From Eumeta japonica (lineage: Eukaryota > Arthropoda > Insecta > Lepidoptera > Psychidae), in the NCBI GenBank assembly GCA_005406025.1, contig BGZK01000219.1:248001-312000 (forward strand): a stretch of DNA of 64,000 nucleotides, read 5' to 3'. Shown here one piece after another: positions 46,396 to 58,140 of the stretch. The position numbers and the translations under genes are program-made. Each line of letters begins with the position of its first letter. The first letter of the stretch is position 1. The notes beneath the pieces were generated by a model. That model did not search any database, was not told the DNA's origin, and was given only the letters and a program-made list of their open reading frames with translations.

Positions 46396-48139
46396 CGTAA
46401 TGTTTTTATAACATTCATGGAGTAGAGAAAGATGGTTTACAGCTGCACCGCCTTCTTGTCATTAGCGAAAAAAGTATTTTGCACTTGTATGTTCGCGACT
46501 TAATGTGTTTGGGTAACACGTGTATATAAATCAGAACTGATGGCGTAATAATTTCAGTATTTTAATCTGTTACAGTAAGAGTATTACATTAATATCGCAA
46601 ATACTACGATATTGTATTAAGTATTAAAATAAATCGGCCATTACAATAAAAAGGACATAAAATTAAAACGGGACGAAGAGCAATGGAATTATGAGAATGA
46701 AAGATTCTTTGTTCCATCTTATTTGCGAAATGTATATTTGGAATGGCATTTTACATGTGTTGTAAATAGAACGCTTACTTGCAATACGCGTAAACGTGCA
46801 ACATGCAATTCACCGCTGACCCTCGAATCTGTTTTTCTACCACGAATGTCTATACAACGACTTGAATATTGACTCGAAAGGATTGACAAGTACCGAACAC
46901 CTTAACCTAAGTGTCACTATTTTGTTTACATTAATCCACTAAATAGTTAGAACGTAATTTCTATATGCGCGTCGTGCCAAATTAGCACATCCTCAGAAAA
47001 AGCCGGATCGTTACATCTGTCAGGGTACTAGGGGTATTGAAACCACAAACAGTGCTTCCCCAGCCGCCTCGTTTGACAAAGGTTCATGCAAATCACAATA
47101 AATCAAAGGGTGATACCGGCAATCACAGACGATCACAATAGGCATGCGTGTCAATTGTCATGAAAAAACGAACAACAACCGTTTGTCAACTTATCACAGG
47201 CAGGCGTCCAGCGACGCCAAATGTAAACGTTAATTGGATCACTAAGCATATTATTATTATTTTTATGTGTTAAAATATCAAATGATTCCAAAACTTTTAT
47301 GTGTTACCCCTGCCAACACAGACATGTATAACATTGAGTTGAGATCTTTATTGAATTTATGACCGGTTTCTATCAAATGATTGGTAAAAATAGATCTATC
47401 TACTTTATTATTTTCAAAGACAAAAATATGTTCTTGGTATCTGGTTTTTCCAGATTTTTTTATTTCTTTATAATTTATTCATTATTATTATATAAAGTTT
47501 TTACGTTGTTATCTGTCTTGAAAGCTGTATAAATGTTATGTCTTTTTAATATACTTGAAATTTTATCTCAAAATGTACCATAACTTAATAAACTAGCTAC
47601 GTATTTCTTTTGGTCTTCTTTTTGTACTGGATAGATACTGTTGTTTATAACACTTTTTTGGTTTTTATTAACTAGTCCTTCAATACATTTCGTACTACGT
47701 TCATTTGCTGATGCAGTAAGTGAATGATATTTAATTTTAGACAGGAGTTACGATAATTAAGAAGTGTAGTGAAAAACCGATGGGTCATAGATTTTATAAA
47801 CGTAACGATCATAAATCGTTTAGAAGATCCATTATTTTTATTTTCTATATGTTATGGCAACTACATTACATTAACTTTTAAATCTACAACTGTCTACGAA
47901 TCGCATAACAGTTTCGCGTCCGTCACGAACATGCACTCGATGTATATACGATGAGAAAGTGTATATCCAACTAATTTTCATCCGAATCATCGATCAAATG
48001 TGTGGCCACATTGGGAAATATAATCCTAGTATTGTCAGGATATCTAAGGTCATCGAACACGGGACGCGTGTGCTACATAGAAATCCGTAAACCACGACGT
48101 TACGTTATGGAATAGCAAATTAAAAATAGCATTACGCAA
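46396..48139. other. Long spacer, no gene seen
   Basis: AT-rich with a balanced stretch at 46,960-47,240 (CGGATCGTTACATCTGTCAG and CCAGCCGCCTCGTTTGAC). No coding or repeat assignment. Confidence 0.5.
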
Positions 48140-48330
48140 GTGCAACGCAGCTTGCAGTCGGCGGCGCGCGCTGAGTCAGCGGCGGCGCCGCATCTGGTAA
48201 CGCGACGCGAGCCCCGCGGGCACGCGCCGTGACGTCACCCGCTCATTTGAGCTTAGTTGGACTAGGTCACGCGTCGCATATTCGTTTTCAGAGCGTTTCA
48301 CTCTGAATGCGCACGACGCAAGAAACTCTG
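48140..48330. other. CpG-rich island
   Basis: Core 48,155-48,240 with CGGCGGCGCGCGC and GCGGCGGCGCCGC strings and TGACGTCACC, a bZIP-type palindrome, near 48,230. A 115-codon minus frame (48,176-48,523) is arginine-rich and matches nothing known to me. Confidence 0.48.
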
Positions 48331-48565
48331 CCGCTTTGTATTGCCGACGTATGATATAATGCAAAAGTTTCAACGCTCTCCGACCATGCCTTCTTCTCCT
48401 TGGAGTTCCTATTTCACAGCATTGCGAAGATTTCGTGTCTAACTTCACAGCGGCAGAGTTTAGTTCGTTGTACTTTACAATATTTGGTAGTAGTCTGTGA
48501 TCTTGGCGTAAACGTACGGGCATGGTTTATCATCGTAAAAGTATTACTTAATAGTTTTACGATGA
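48323..48565. repeat. Inverted repeat and hairpin
   Basis: AAACTCTGCCGCT (48,323-48,335) is the exact complement of AGCGGCAGAGTTT (48,449-48,461), 113 bp apart. Further on, TCATCGTAAAA (48,530-48,540) pairs with TTTTACGATGA (48,555-48,565). The first pair could be the ends of a tiny fold-back or MITE-like element, although no target duplication is clear. Confidence 0.65.
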
Positions 48566-48769
48566 CTTTAGATGTCCTAAAAAGGTTTAGGAAATACAAC
48601 GTGTCTACTTACGTACAGACATTAGGAGTATGACTTCTAACGAGTGTATATAAATGCATAATTGCATATACTACTATGTTATTATAAACATGGTTGTTAA
48701 CACTTCCACGGTTAAAGTTTATACTCTGCATTCTCTTCAATTTTCCGTTTCTTTTAGTTGAAGAACGGT

Positions 48770-48980
48770 TGCTCAGTGGTTAATAACGTTGCCTACCCAA
48801 TTGGAAGGCGATGGCTCTCCAAAGGTATCGGATTCGAATCTAGACAAATTTGAAGTGACAAATAAGTTTTACATAACTAAAATGAAACTACCTACCACAA
48901 TCATACGCAAACGTAGCGTGTAGACTATTGTAGAGCCCCAATACCTAAACTGATTGCATCAGCTTTGTTTAAACTTAAAA
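48770..48980 (+). mobile_element. tRNA-derived SINE relic
   Basis: TTGCTCAGTGGTTAATAACG resembles a tRNA box A, and GGATTCGAATCTAGACAA about 55 bp later is box B. The variable region between them is longer than in a true tRNA and no cloverleaf closes. The body continues with AATGAAACTACCTACCACAA and CGTAGCGTGTAGAC. This is the normal plan of a SINE, with an RNA polymerase III promoter in the head. No clean 3' repeat or target duplication was found. Confidence 0.65.
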
Positions 48981-49181
48981 TATGCAATTTAGCATGTGGT
49001 TGTTGTATTGTGTTGTATTTTCACATTAATTAACAAGTCGAAATAAAGCAAATCTGCCGTTGTAGCACAGTATTTGCGAGTATTTAGTATTTTTTAAGAA
49101 AAAATTTAAAAACCGTTATAAATACTGTTCTTCAATCTTTTTTCATGCTACCTGTAGGAATTTTTACTATTCATGTTACTC
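48981..49181. other. AT-rich spacer
   Basis: Nothing recognised. Confidence 0.5.
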
Positions 49182-49450
49182 CTCGATTCTTCAATCGAGT
49201 CAAGCTTATGACGCCCCGCCGATGTGACGCAAACACAGTTAATAACGTAAATCGCGTTATATTGCGAACTCGAAGCGTCTGCGCATAAAAAGATTTTTCC
49301 GAACGAAATCACGCTGTCACTGCGCATACCGGCGACGTCAAATTTAAATAAGCAATTACTCGTTGCCCGGCTGCGTCTGATTTATCGATCAATTTAACAC
49401 TACATCGGTTATGCGCCGAAATTAAAATCCGCGAACGCGACTCGAGGAAG
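49182..49450. other. CpG-rich island with mixed AT cores
   Basis: Starts with the hairpin CTCGATT/AATCGAG (49,182-49,199). CpGs are frequent to 49,440 and alternate with TTAATAACG, AATTTAAAT and ATTTATCGATCAATTTAA strings. No open frame. Candidate enhancer-like element. Confidence 0.48.
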
Positions 49451-50659
49451 CTGAGCTTTTAAGATTATGGTATGATGATACGTAACTTACAAAATTTGTG
49501 GGTATAATTATTTTGACACTGCATTCAATTGACCTTGCCGGAGTTGATGCACTTGTCGCACTGTCATACCAATAGGTACGCCTTCGCAGGGCCTATTTTA
49601 TACATGTTATCGTTATTTAGTTTTTATCATTTCTAAGTTTTAATATATCACTATTCTTTCAAAATTCTCAAAAGATTTTGAATAAAAAAAATGTTTCAGC
49701 TCAACACTCCTTTCTATAATAAGAATCGTCTTGTTTGGCTGGCACTCTAGATGTCTTTTACGTTGTCCAGTTCAGAAATAGGAGTTTATAATTTTAAAAT
49801 GTATCGAGTCATTTAATATAACGGAATAATTGCAGAACATTTTCTTTTGTTTTTCATCAAATTGTATTGAAAAGTTCTTAATGATTTCATGATCCAAAAA
49901 TCCATTTCTATTACAAAATGGCTTCTATATGGAAATTTTATGAGATAGTAACGTCTCATTTGCTACTTACTTCCATTTAGTGGTAGATGTAGGACAGTGC
50001 TACAAATATTAGCAGCTACTATAGGACTCAGATCCAAGTTTCAGTTGGCGCACTAAAGTTTACAAGCGTTTCTTGGGTGTTTATAATTTTTATATTTCTA
50101 TTTTACATATTTATGAATTACATTTCTATGCTTTCTAGTACATATTTGTTTATAGATAAATTTTTATGTTATTATTCTATGATGGAACTAAATAAATAAG
50201 AAATGAATGTTTATGTAAACCAGGTGCTTACTAACAATTTTATAAAATGACAATAAATTTACAGATATGTCATTATTTACGGTCGTAATTTGTATGTAGT
50301 TTGGTTTGTATTTAAAGAAAATGCCAGACTTTAAACTCAATGTCATAAGGCATAAAATCTAGTAAGAGCTGCCTCGAGAAAAAGTATTAAGTAATCGAAG
50401 CAAACGTGAAACCTACTCGAAAAAAAAACTTGACTTAACACTTGGCACTCAATTTGTTAACTGAGCTATTTTTGATTGGTGAAAAAATTAGTAATCTTTT
50501 TAAGAAAGAACTTGAGAAAGATTCATGAAATTGAAATGCCGCTCTATTTGGTTTCTGTGATATAAACAGCGTTACGGGATGTACTTGCCTCTTGGACGCC
50601 ATTTAGAAATAGTCTACCAAACTAAATCGCCTCATTAAAATCAGCAGCACAGTACTAAT
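49451..50659. other. AT-rich spacer, no gene seen
   Basis: No recognised element. Confidence 0.55.
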
Positions 50660-51065
50660 CGTCGAAACGGACCCTGGCCACCCACGAGCGGGCCCGCGTG
50701 GTCATACAGCGCACCCCGCCGTCCATCCGCGAGCTGTGTGGCCGAAGCCCCGTGGCGAGCGATCCGTTTCTCTCGGCCGCTCTGCCCCTGATAATAATTA
50801 ACAAGAAACGACGGCACGACCGAGGACTGTGATATAATTATTGCCGTAACGCGCCGCTCGCCGCTCTACGCTCGTACTACAAAAGCGTATTAATATTCAG
50901 CTGCCTGTTGGCACTGGTCGCGTAATTGCGTCACACCACGTCAAAAAGAAGTCTCAACTTCCATTTTAAGCTTTCGTTGTAACGACGCTCCGCGTTAACT
51001 TTTACTGATAGCTTTTCCCGCACCGACTTGCGCTGAACTTCGGCTGCAACGTAGACAAATGGACA
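50660..51065. other. Large CpG-rich island
   Basis: Core 50,668-50,890 with CCCACGAGCGGGCCCGCGTG and GCGCCGCTCGCCGCTC, interrupted by CTGATAATAATTAACAAG. No frame over 60 codons in the GC core, which argues against a coding origin. A good candidate for a conserved non-coding element. Confidence 0.5.
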
Positions 51066-51649
51066 AACTTAGTGGAGCACAAAATGTTAAGGAAGAGAGT
51101 GATAGTTTTTTATAACTAAACGGAGTGAAGTCGACCTATATGTAGTCGATATCGAGATAAGCATGCCAATATAATTAGATCAGACACGCTAATGTTAGCG
51201 AATGTCATAATTAAATCTGTCATTTTGGCATTTAGATGGTGGTCAAATCAGTGCTAATACATAAAGTATGAAGAGAGAAATACTTTTTAATAACTATTTA
51301 ATAACTATGATTGCATTTATTAAATTTTGAATCAAAATTTTATAAACCACAATTACAAATACGCCTGTCGTTATATAAATATACTTTTTTCATAAGCGAT
51401 ATCAATTTTTTGCAACTAATCGTCTAGTTGCGAAATATTGACATCGCCCAACAACTGCAACGCAGTGGGTTCTCAAATTTATTTTGATTTTATTGAAATT
51501 ATTGTCATGGTTTCTGAATGAATTATGTAGTAATTATGATTTACTTTTTCGTGTGCAGTACAATGTAGAGAATTAAGGGAATTAATATTTTAACGTTCCA
51601 AAAAAGGAACGACATCGATAACTTTAACACTAGAAAGATTTCGCTGCTC
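51066..51649. other. AT-rich spacer, no gene seen
   Basis: Nothing recognised. Confidence 0.55.
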
Positions 51650-52080
51650 ATAAAACCCATCTAAGCAAACTTAATAAATCGTTTAAGGGGCAATGTGTAC
51701 GCTTTTATAATAGGATTCCAACTGAAATTCAAAATTTACCATTTTACGTTTCGTTAAAAGAAGGTTATACGGCAAGGGCTATTATTATACCGTGTCTGAA
51801 TATCTTAATGAAAAAAACCCATGGGATCGAACTGCTCAGCTATCAGGTTGCTTCATGTTCTTACTAAATGCTATACTAAATTATTAATTACTCAATATTT
51901 TGTATCGATGAGTAAAAAAGAGCAAACCTTGGGTTTCTTGCCCATTCTTCTCATGGTGAATCAACATTGGGTATGCATGGTATTGTTAATGTTGAAAACA
52001 ATCGTTCATGACACATTTCAAGTGTAACTTCTATTACCTACGAAATAAAGTTATTTTTCATTTGATTTGATTTGAATACA
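51650..52080 (+). mobile_element. LINE 3' end, copy 2
   Basis: Collinear with 13,084-13,475 but a little longer at the 5' side and better preserved. The plus strand gives SKLNKSFKGQCVRFYNRIP, then a EIQNLP-like block, and after a frame change a YYTVSEYLNEKNPWD-like block at about 51,780-51,830. These suggest the C-terminus of a jockey/CR1-like LINE polymerase. The end is TTTGATTTGATTTGA-like, a typical LINE 3' run. A 68-codon frame at 51,821 is a by-product. Dead copy. Confidence 0.72.
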
Positions 52081-53159
52081 AATCTTCAAAGGTCCCTACA
52101 TTTTTTGTACCTTTTCCTTTCATTCATCCTGTTACGCAAGCACGTCGATGTGGAGTGTTTAAAACTTCGCCCTAATTTGCACCAGAATGATTTAAATGAG
52201 ACTTTTTAAGATTCGTCTTGTGATCCTCTTAGCAAATAACTTTTATCTACGTACGTGTATATATTGTTTATATACGCAAAATAAATATAAAAACCAAAAA
52301 AAAAGTGGACGACCGTCATTTTAAAATATACAGGAATAAAATACATGTCATGTTGTAACACCTCAAAATCAATATCGATGTGAATTAAGTAATTTAAATT
52401 TCTCTCGTAAATTGGCAATTTAATGACGGACGGCTTCTGAACGATATGATAAAGTGTCGTGGTAATAGTCTCGTAAATCGTTTTTTTTTTAAAGTAAAAT
52501 TAGGTAACTGGTCTGTTAATCTCTTTTTTCATTTATGATGCGATTCGATGCATTATCCTTAAAAATAATGAAACTTAAAAATTACATACGTTGCATATTT
52601 TAATGTCGTTCAACCCTAGATTGTCAATAGGTTACATGTAAAATTCTTTTTTATGCTCAGAAGTACGTGGGTATTATTTTCCTGGTTAGAGAATAGTCTA
52701 AGAAACTATTGTTCTTAACCAAATATTTCTCCATGGAAGCAATAGCTTGAGAATCGACTCCTGTTCAATATTGATTTTTATGAGGGAGCATGCTATAAAG
52801 CGGGTGAGGTATAAAAATTTTACCATAAAAATGTTTTGTGAAACTCGGCATTCCTATTATAGCTGGAGACGTATGTCGGTTGTAATTCTAGGGATCATTT
52901 TTTTACTCCTGATAGAATGGAATACTGATGTTTGGATGTGCAGACGCCGGTCAAGTGCACACGGCGTCCTAATTCTATGTCAGCTTTGCTGGTAACATTT
53001 TTTGGCAAAAGACCTAAAACAGCACCTGTTTACACTGCCAACCGTTGAATTTCTATCGCATGATCACAACAAAACTTGCAAAGTATATAGGGGAAGTATA
53101 GCTTTATCCAGTACATTGTTATTGCATTTTTCACATAATTATTTACGTGAACATTGCGA
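52081..53159. other. AT-rich spacer, no recognised gene
   Basis: An 82-codon frame at 52,747-52,995 encodes a short hydrophobic stretch but no known protein. A 7-bp hairpin GACGCCG/CGGCGTC lies at 52,943-52,968. Otherwise empty. Confidence 0.5.
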
Positions 53160-53800
53160 TGATTAATAATGATCCTGATCGCTATCTCGTTCTCATTTCC
53201 GATCTCGGTCCTGTTCCCAGTGCCAATTTATATCACTCTCGATCCTGAACCGGGTCTCGGCTTAAATAGGCTCAAATTCTGATCTCGCTTTCGACCCCAG
53301 TCCCGCTTTCTGTTCTGATGTCCTCTTATTTCGATTCCAGTCACGATCTTCATTCTAATTTTGATTCCACGTTTCATTACGTCCTTGGTCCCGTTCTCTA
53401 CTTCGAATCCTCCCCAATTTCGGCTCTCCATTTTGGGCTACATCCTGTTTATAATTTCGATTACATTATCGCTCACAGTTCCAATTTGGACGAAACCGGG
53501 GCAAATTTCAAAAACTAAATATTTTTTTAATAAATTATTACTTGGAGATGGTGTTGCTGTCTATGAGTGAAATAATTTTTAGAGTCTGTAATAACACAAA
53601 TATGTACATGAAGCCAAAGCGAGATGTTAATAGTCTATTTTATTCGAGGAGTTTCTTATTAATTAAGTAATTCTTAGCATCAATTTATTAGTTCGGTTCA
53701 ATAGTAAAATATACACACGACGTCAGATACAAGTGCCAGTTTCCTTTTTCAGAAACCTTCCCATTCGCGAGTACAACATAACGCCAGTTTCACAGTAACT
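53160..53800 (+). mobile_element. 6-bp-periodic repeat family, copy 4
   Basis: The array at 53,170-53,480 (GATCCTGATCGCTATCTCGT, GATCTCGGTCCTGTTCCC and so on) is pyrimidine-rich with a loose 6-bp period. It is followed by GACGAAACCGGGGCAA, TATGAGTGAAA, TTCAATAGTAAAATATAC and TTTTTCAGAAACCTTCCCAT, in the same order as after copy 3. The array translates freely on both strands (66-69 codons), an effect of the period. Element class unknown. Confidence 0.65.
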
Positions 53801-53839
53801 GTATGAATGGTTTCAGCACGCAAAAAAAAAACCAACAAA

Positions 53840-54375
53840 ATTATGAAAGACGCATCTCACCACTTTTCAAATTATTACCTCGTTCCATAAAAAGTTTCAT
53901 GCAAAATTCAACCTCCCGCAACTCCGATAAAAGTAAATTATGCACACATTTAAACTTTTTAGAGAGTTGTTTTCGTTACTATGTGAATTGGTGAAGCCTT
54001 CTTGAGGAGAATGCGCTAAGTTTTATTCATGAACTTTAGCGAAGTACCTTTTAAATATGCGTTTCCTGTAGAATACAATTGTTATGCTATCCCAAAGGAA
54101 CCGTGAATTTTTCTGGAAAAAAAGTAACCCATAACATTCTATAACCCCTATACCACCATTGAGCAAGAAATCATGTATATCCCTTGCTATGCGAAAAACA
54201 AAAACAAACTCACGCCACGGGAACCGTATATTCTTTCAGAATAAAAAGTAGCCCTTGTATTATTCCAGACTATAGTGTATCTCTGTACCAAGTGCCATTC
54301 AGATCCATTCAGTTATTCTGACGTGATTGAGCAACAAAAACCCATCCAAACTTTTGCATTCATAATATTATATTG
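53840..54375 (+). mobile_element. LINE 3'-UTR relic
   Basis: Two successive stretches of the same kind: 'cctcgttccataaaaagttt' with 'catgcaaaattcaacc', and 'cagaataaaaagtagccctt', 'attattccagactatagtgt', 'ctgtaccaagtgccattcag', 'atccattcagttattctgac', 'gtgattgagcaacaaaaacc'. The second matches the familiar lepidopteran LINE tail that reads roughly 'aaaagtagcc', 'attattccagac', 'tcagccgtt', 'gtgattgagtaacaaac'. No coding part remains. Confidence 0.6.
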
Positions 54376-55019
54376 AAAATATTGAGATTGAGATGAGGTG
54401 AGATTGTACAATAGTTATTTATTTGAGACTACCAAACAAGAAACGAAAACAAAACAGAAGAATCAGTTCTAAAGCGAAGTTTGGTAATATGTCAAAGGTC
54501 ACAATAAAATAAGAATCATACGCATAAGTTTTAAGTGTCCCTTGCACACAATTAAATATTTATGCATTACGGTCTTTTAACTTTCATTTTGTCTTTGTTC
54601 TGTTAAAATGGAAAGCGTTACAATGTTAGCAAACTGAATACCAACAACAACTTGTACACAACAAAAATTACTTATCTGTCTTATTAAGATTACATAAACT
54701 GACGCCTATCTCCCAGAACAGTACGCAAAGATTATAGATTTCCACATGGTGCCATCTTTACACACCTCTCTTACTTCACTCACATTCATCAATCGTTTCA
54801 TCCAAAATCGTCGGTTTTGGGTGCTTAAAATTTTGTCCCTTTTTTAATAGACTACCAATTTCATAGGCATAACATTTCCTAAGGCGACCCTGACCCTTGC
54901 CGACCTTTCAATCTATTAATCATTTATCCTTTACGTTAAACTTAATTCTATTATCTTCTACTTTATTAATTACGTCCATCTTACAAAGACACGCCTGATT
55001 ATATGATAGATAGATGATA
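54376..55019. other. AT-rich spacer, no gene seen
   Basis: Nothing recognised. GAGATTGAGATGAGGTGAGATTG near 54,382 is a short simple-sequence stretch. Confidence 0.5.
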
Positions 55020-55155
55020 AACTATCTGATTAGCGCAGTTAATAATGACCCTACTTATTGCGGTGGGGATGTGGGTTCGATTTCCACACAATACAAACAT
55101 TTGTTTATTTGATTAAAAAATAATTTATATCTCGAGTCTAGCAAAAAAAAAAAAA
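55020..55155 (+). mobile_element. tRNA-derived SINE relic with A-rich tail
   Basis: GATTAGCGCAGTTAATAATG (box A-like) and GTGGGTTCGATTTCCACAC (box B), then AATACAAACATTTGTTTATT and, after AATTTATATCTCGAGTCTA, an A-run at about 55,144-55,157. This is a usual layout for moth and butterfly SINEs with a tRNA-like head and a CAAACATTTGT stretch after box B. Confidence 0.7.
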
Positions 55156-55319
55156 ATAATTTTATGTCTATACGGGCGGAGCCACGAACAGAAGCAAGCA
55201 TATTATATCGCTATCTGCTACTCATAGCACAAACCTAGTTGCTAAGCTTGGGATAAGATGACGCTATCCTCCAATGTCCAAAAATATTATTATATTATTA
55301 AACCACATATGCATTCACT

Positions 55320-55740
55320 CTCCTTCTAATGTCTACCGTAATTTGTATACAGATTACTCAAATAGACAAACTCTTCCACTTTTTCATCTTTCTCGCCTTC
55401 CATACATATATAATATTCCGTCATGCTTTCCCTTCTTGTATGCACCTTGACCACAGTCTTTGTAAACATTTATTTTCATACCTCTTCTCTTAACAGAATC
55501 ATATACTTTAGTTACGAACGCTTGTAACTCGCACGCTGACGTCGTAATGAATACATGGTCCTCGGCATATAGGAGGCATTTGACAGACAGCAAACCCACA
55601 GCCATTCCTTTTCAAATCACACAAACAACCATACATAAATGGGTAGAATAGCAATGGTGAAGCTATACATTCCTGTCTGACAAATCTACGGATGTCAACC
55701 AGTCACTGTATCCTAACCATTAAAGAGGGCTGTGGCTTCC
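55320..55740 (-). mobile_element. RTE LINE reverse transcriptase relic
   Basis: Minus strand. Near 55,680 a RQECIASPLLF-like stretch is followed by YPFMYGCLCDLKRNGCGF, then CLLYAEDHVF (the YADD box with Asp to Glu at the third position), then TTSACELQAFVTKVYDSVKR, RGMKINVYKDCG and, after a frame change, KVEEFVYLSNLYTN near 55,350-55,390. This order is that of the palm and thumb of lepidopteran RTE polymerases. A 73-codon frame covers the best part. It is a different lineage from the relic at 1,560-2,290, judging by the text after the active site. Confidence 0.82.
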
Positions 55741-56409
55741 ATAATGAGCTCAGCGGCATGAGGTGATGACTCCGAGACTCAAACATCTAAATAACTAAAA
55801 AAAAAAGCTGAAATACACTATAAGTGCCTATAATATTTTAGGGTACCCCTCGATTTCCTCGGGATCCTATTATCAGATCTTGACTTGGTGGCGATGAGAC
55901 CAGGTGGTGGTCTATTCGTGAATATTTTCTTTCGGATAAAAAAAATGTTTTCAAAATTAGTTCAAAATTGACGAAAATATCGCGTAACATATAAAAACAA
56001 AATACAGATGAATTGAGAGGATTCTCGTTTTTTTATTTTGAAATTCGGTCAAAAATAATAGTGACTGGATTTAATATTACTACAGATAACCAACCTGTAA
56101 CAGGATCCAGACTGGTTTTATTTAATAGAACCAGAGGTGGGATTAGAACCAGGAGTGACTAGGGCAAGGACGTAGCTAGTTTTTAGTTTCGAGCTTTCAA
56201 AAAGTTAAAACAACAAAAATGTGCAGGAAATGAATTTAATATTAATTTAAAAAATTCGGTAAGATTTCGCTATCCTAAAACCCCCGGCTACGAAATCCAG
56301 GTATCGAAATCAAAACCAAAATTGTATTAAAAATATACGGTAATAGTCGCTAAATGAAGAGTTCAATTTTTAATTAAAAAAAATGCCTTAATAATAATAA
56401 AGATATTTA
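55741..56409. other. AT-rich spacer, no gene seen
   Basis: May contain part of the RTE copy at its left edge. Nothing else recognised. Confidence 0.45.
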
Positions 56410-56800
56410 ATTTACAGTTTCAGTCGCACCGAGGCAATCAAACGGTCTCCTGTCCAGCGGAGGCGAAAACAGTTAAAAGGATAAGTTACGCGCGCGGCGG
56501 CGCGCACGGCGGCGCGGGCGGCGCTGGGCGGCCGCGTAAATTAGCCGGGTAATTGCTCCGATTTTTCGATGGTTACGCAACTTATCGCTACCGTTTTAAT
56601 TCGGTCCGAACTCCGAATTAAGAATATAAATCTGTCGCGGCGTTACGCGGAACGGGGTTGTCGAGAGGCTTGTTTTGAAACTTTTGAGATACATTTGTCG
56701 GCGCGTTCGTCGGTTATAAATGCTTCGAATGAAACTTAGACGGACGAACTGTAAAAAGTTATTCGATGCGTTTTTAACCACACAGCTGCAGAAAGGTCGT
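56410..56800. other. CpG-rich island with TAAATTAGCC/TAATTGC sites
   Basis: The core 56,488-56,540 is almost pure G+C (CGCGCGGCGGCGCGCACGGC). It is followed by GCGTAAATTAGCCGGGTAAT and TTGCTCCG and then CpG-containing DNA to 56,680. A 61-codon minus frame is unrecognised. The juxtaposed TAAT cores and CpG block suggest a regulatory element; this is inference. Confidence 0.5.
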
Positions 56801-58140
56801 GTAAATGTAACTTTTTAGTAAAGCAGGATTGATTACCATTAATCAAATTAGGATTCAACGAAACGAAAAACAGGCAAGTTCTAGTAAAACTCGTATTTAG
56901 TAACAGATGAAACAATATGTTATAAATCTATGAAAATTTACGCGTTTACTGTTTACAAATTAAGTATAAAAAAACGGGTAAACAATTGACACTATCTCCG
57001 ATCAGGCTTTCTATTAAATTGAAAGAACATTTTACATTTTTTATCGTATAAAATTTGGATTCAATACATACATTTCTACGAAAAGGATATAATTAGTGTT
57101 TAAAATAGAAATAATTTCAATGCATTTTGGAAAAATACTATAAAAAGTAATTAAAACCTATGTATTTTCAAAATGGACAAGTGCGACTTAGATGCCTGTA
57201 GCGAGGGTTTATCGCAATATTGAAAAAGTGAACGTGATAATTTTTATTTTGTGAACGGTCGCGTAGTATATATTACATGCAATCAAGGAACAGTAGAAAT
57301 ATAAATTTATTTCGTAAGAGTGCAACACGGGATTCAAAAATGGTGATTTTCGGGTTAACACATTTACTTATGCCAAAAGGGCTCTACTTATGTCAAACTT
57401 TAAGACTGTTAATTATCGGAATAATCAGGAATATGCCCTCATTTAACAGATTACTTAAAGATGTGCATTTTGTATGACTTTGCAAACGAAGCTTTGTTCA
57501 CCTTTAACACTGCTTTCTATCACTCATCTTAGTAGTATCAAGGACTGACCTTAAAATAGTTGTCCAGTCATTGATTTCAGCTACGAAACTATCTCATGTT
57601 CATTACCTCATACGATACCTGATGGTCGAATTCGTGGTCCTAAATAAATCAACAGTGATCCAAAAACCAAATATCTTTATTTCTTTCAGTCACCACGTAT
57701 GTATAGACAAAAATAAAATACGCAGACGAGGAAAGCGTTTTTTTATTGTAAGGCATAAACTGTACAACTGCAGGCTTAATATATAATTATTACGAGGCGT
57801 TCATTACGAAACTGAATTTTGTACCTGTTATCGGATCAGTAATTATAATTGTCCGGCCACACTACTTCATAAATCAGTCAGAGCATTACGAACGAATTTT
57901 TTTTTCTGATTCTGAGATATTTTAGTAAAAGTTTCAAGTGTTACACTTTTAAAAAGTGACATTTTATGGAGATTAAGTCAGTTCACTTTACATTTATGAC
58001 ACTTTAAAAGTATCAACTTACTGTAGTAGACATACAGATTCGCAACATATCATACAAGATCACTTTAACCCATTTTTTTTAACTTCTTGTTTTGAAACAG
58101 CAAATATACCTGTGCTTCTCTTATATTACAGCACATACGT
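56801..58140. other. AT-rich spacer, no gene seen
   Basis: Frames of 66 and 71 codons (57,277-57,477 and 57,571-57,786) show no domain. No recognised repeat. Confidence 0.5.

Noticed and set aside
48770..48860. Functional tRNA gene
   Set aside because: Box A and box B are too far apart and no cloverleaf closes; it fits a SINE head better.
52738..52756. CAATAGCTTGAGAATCG, partly like miR-137
   Set aside because: The seed region is imperfect and no complementary arm is nearby.
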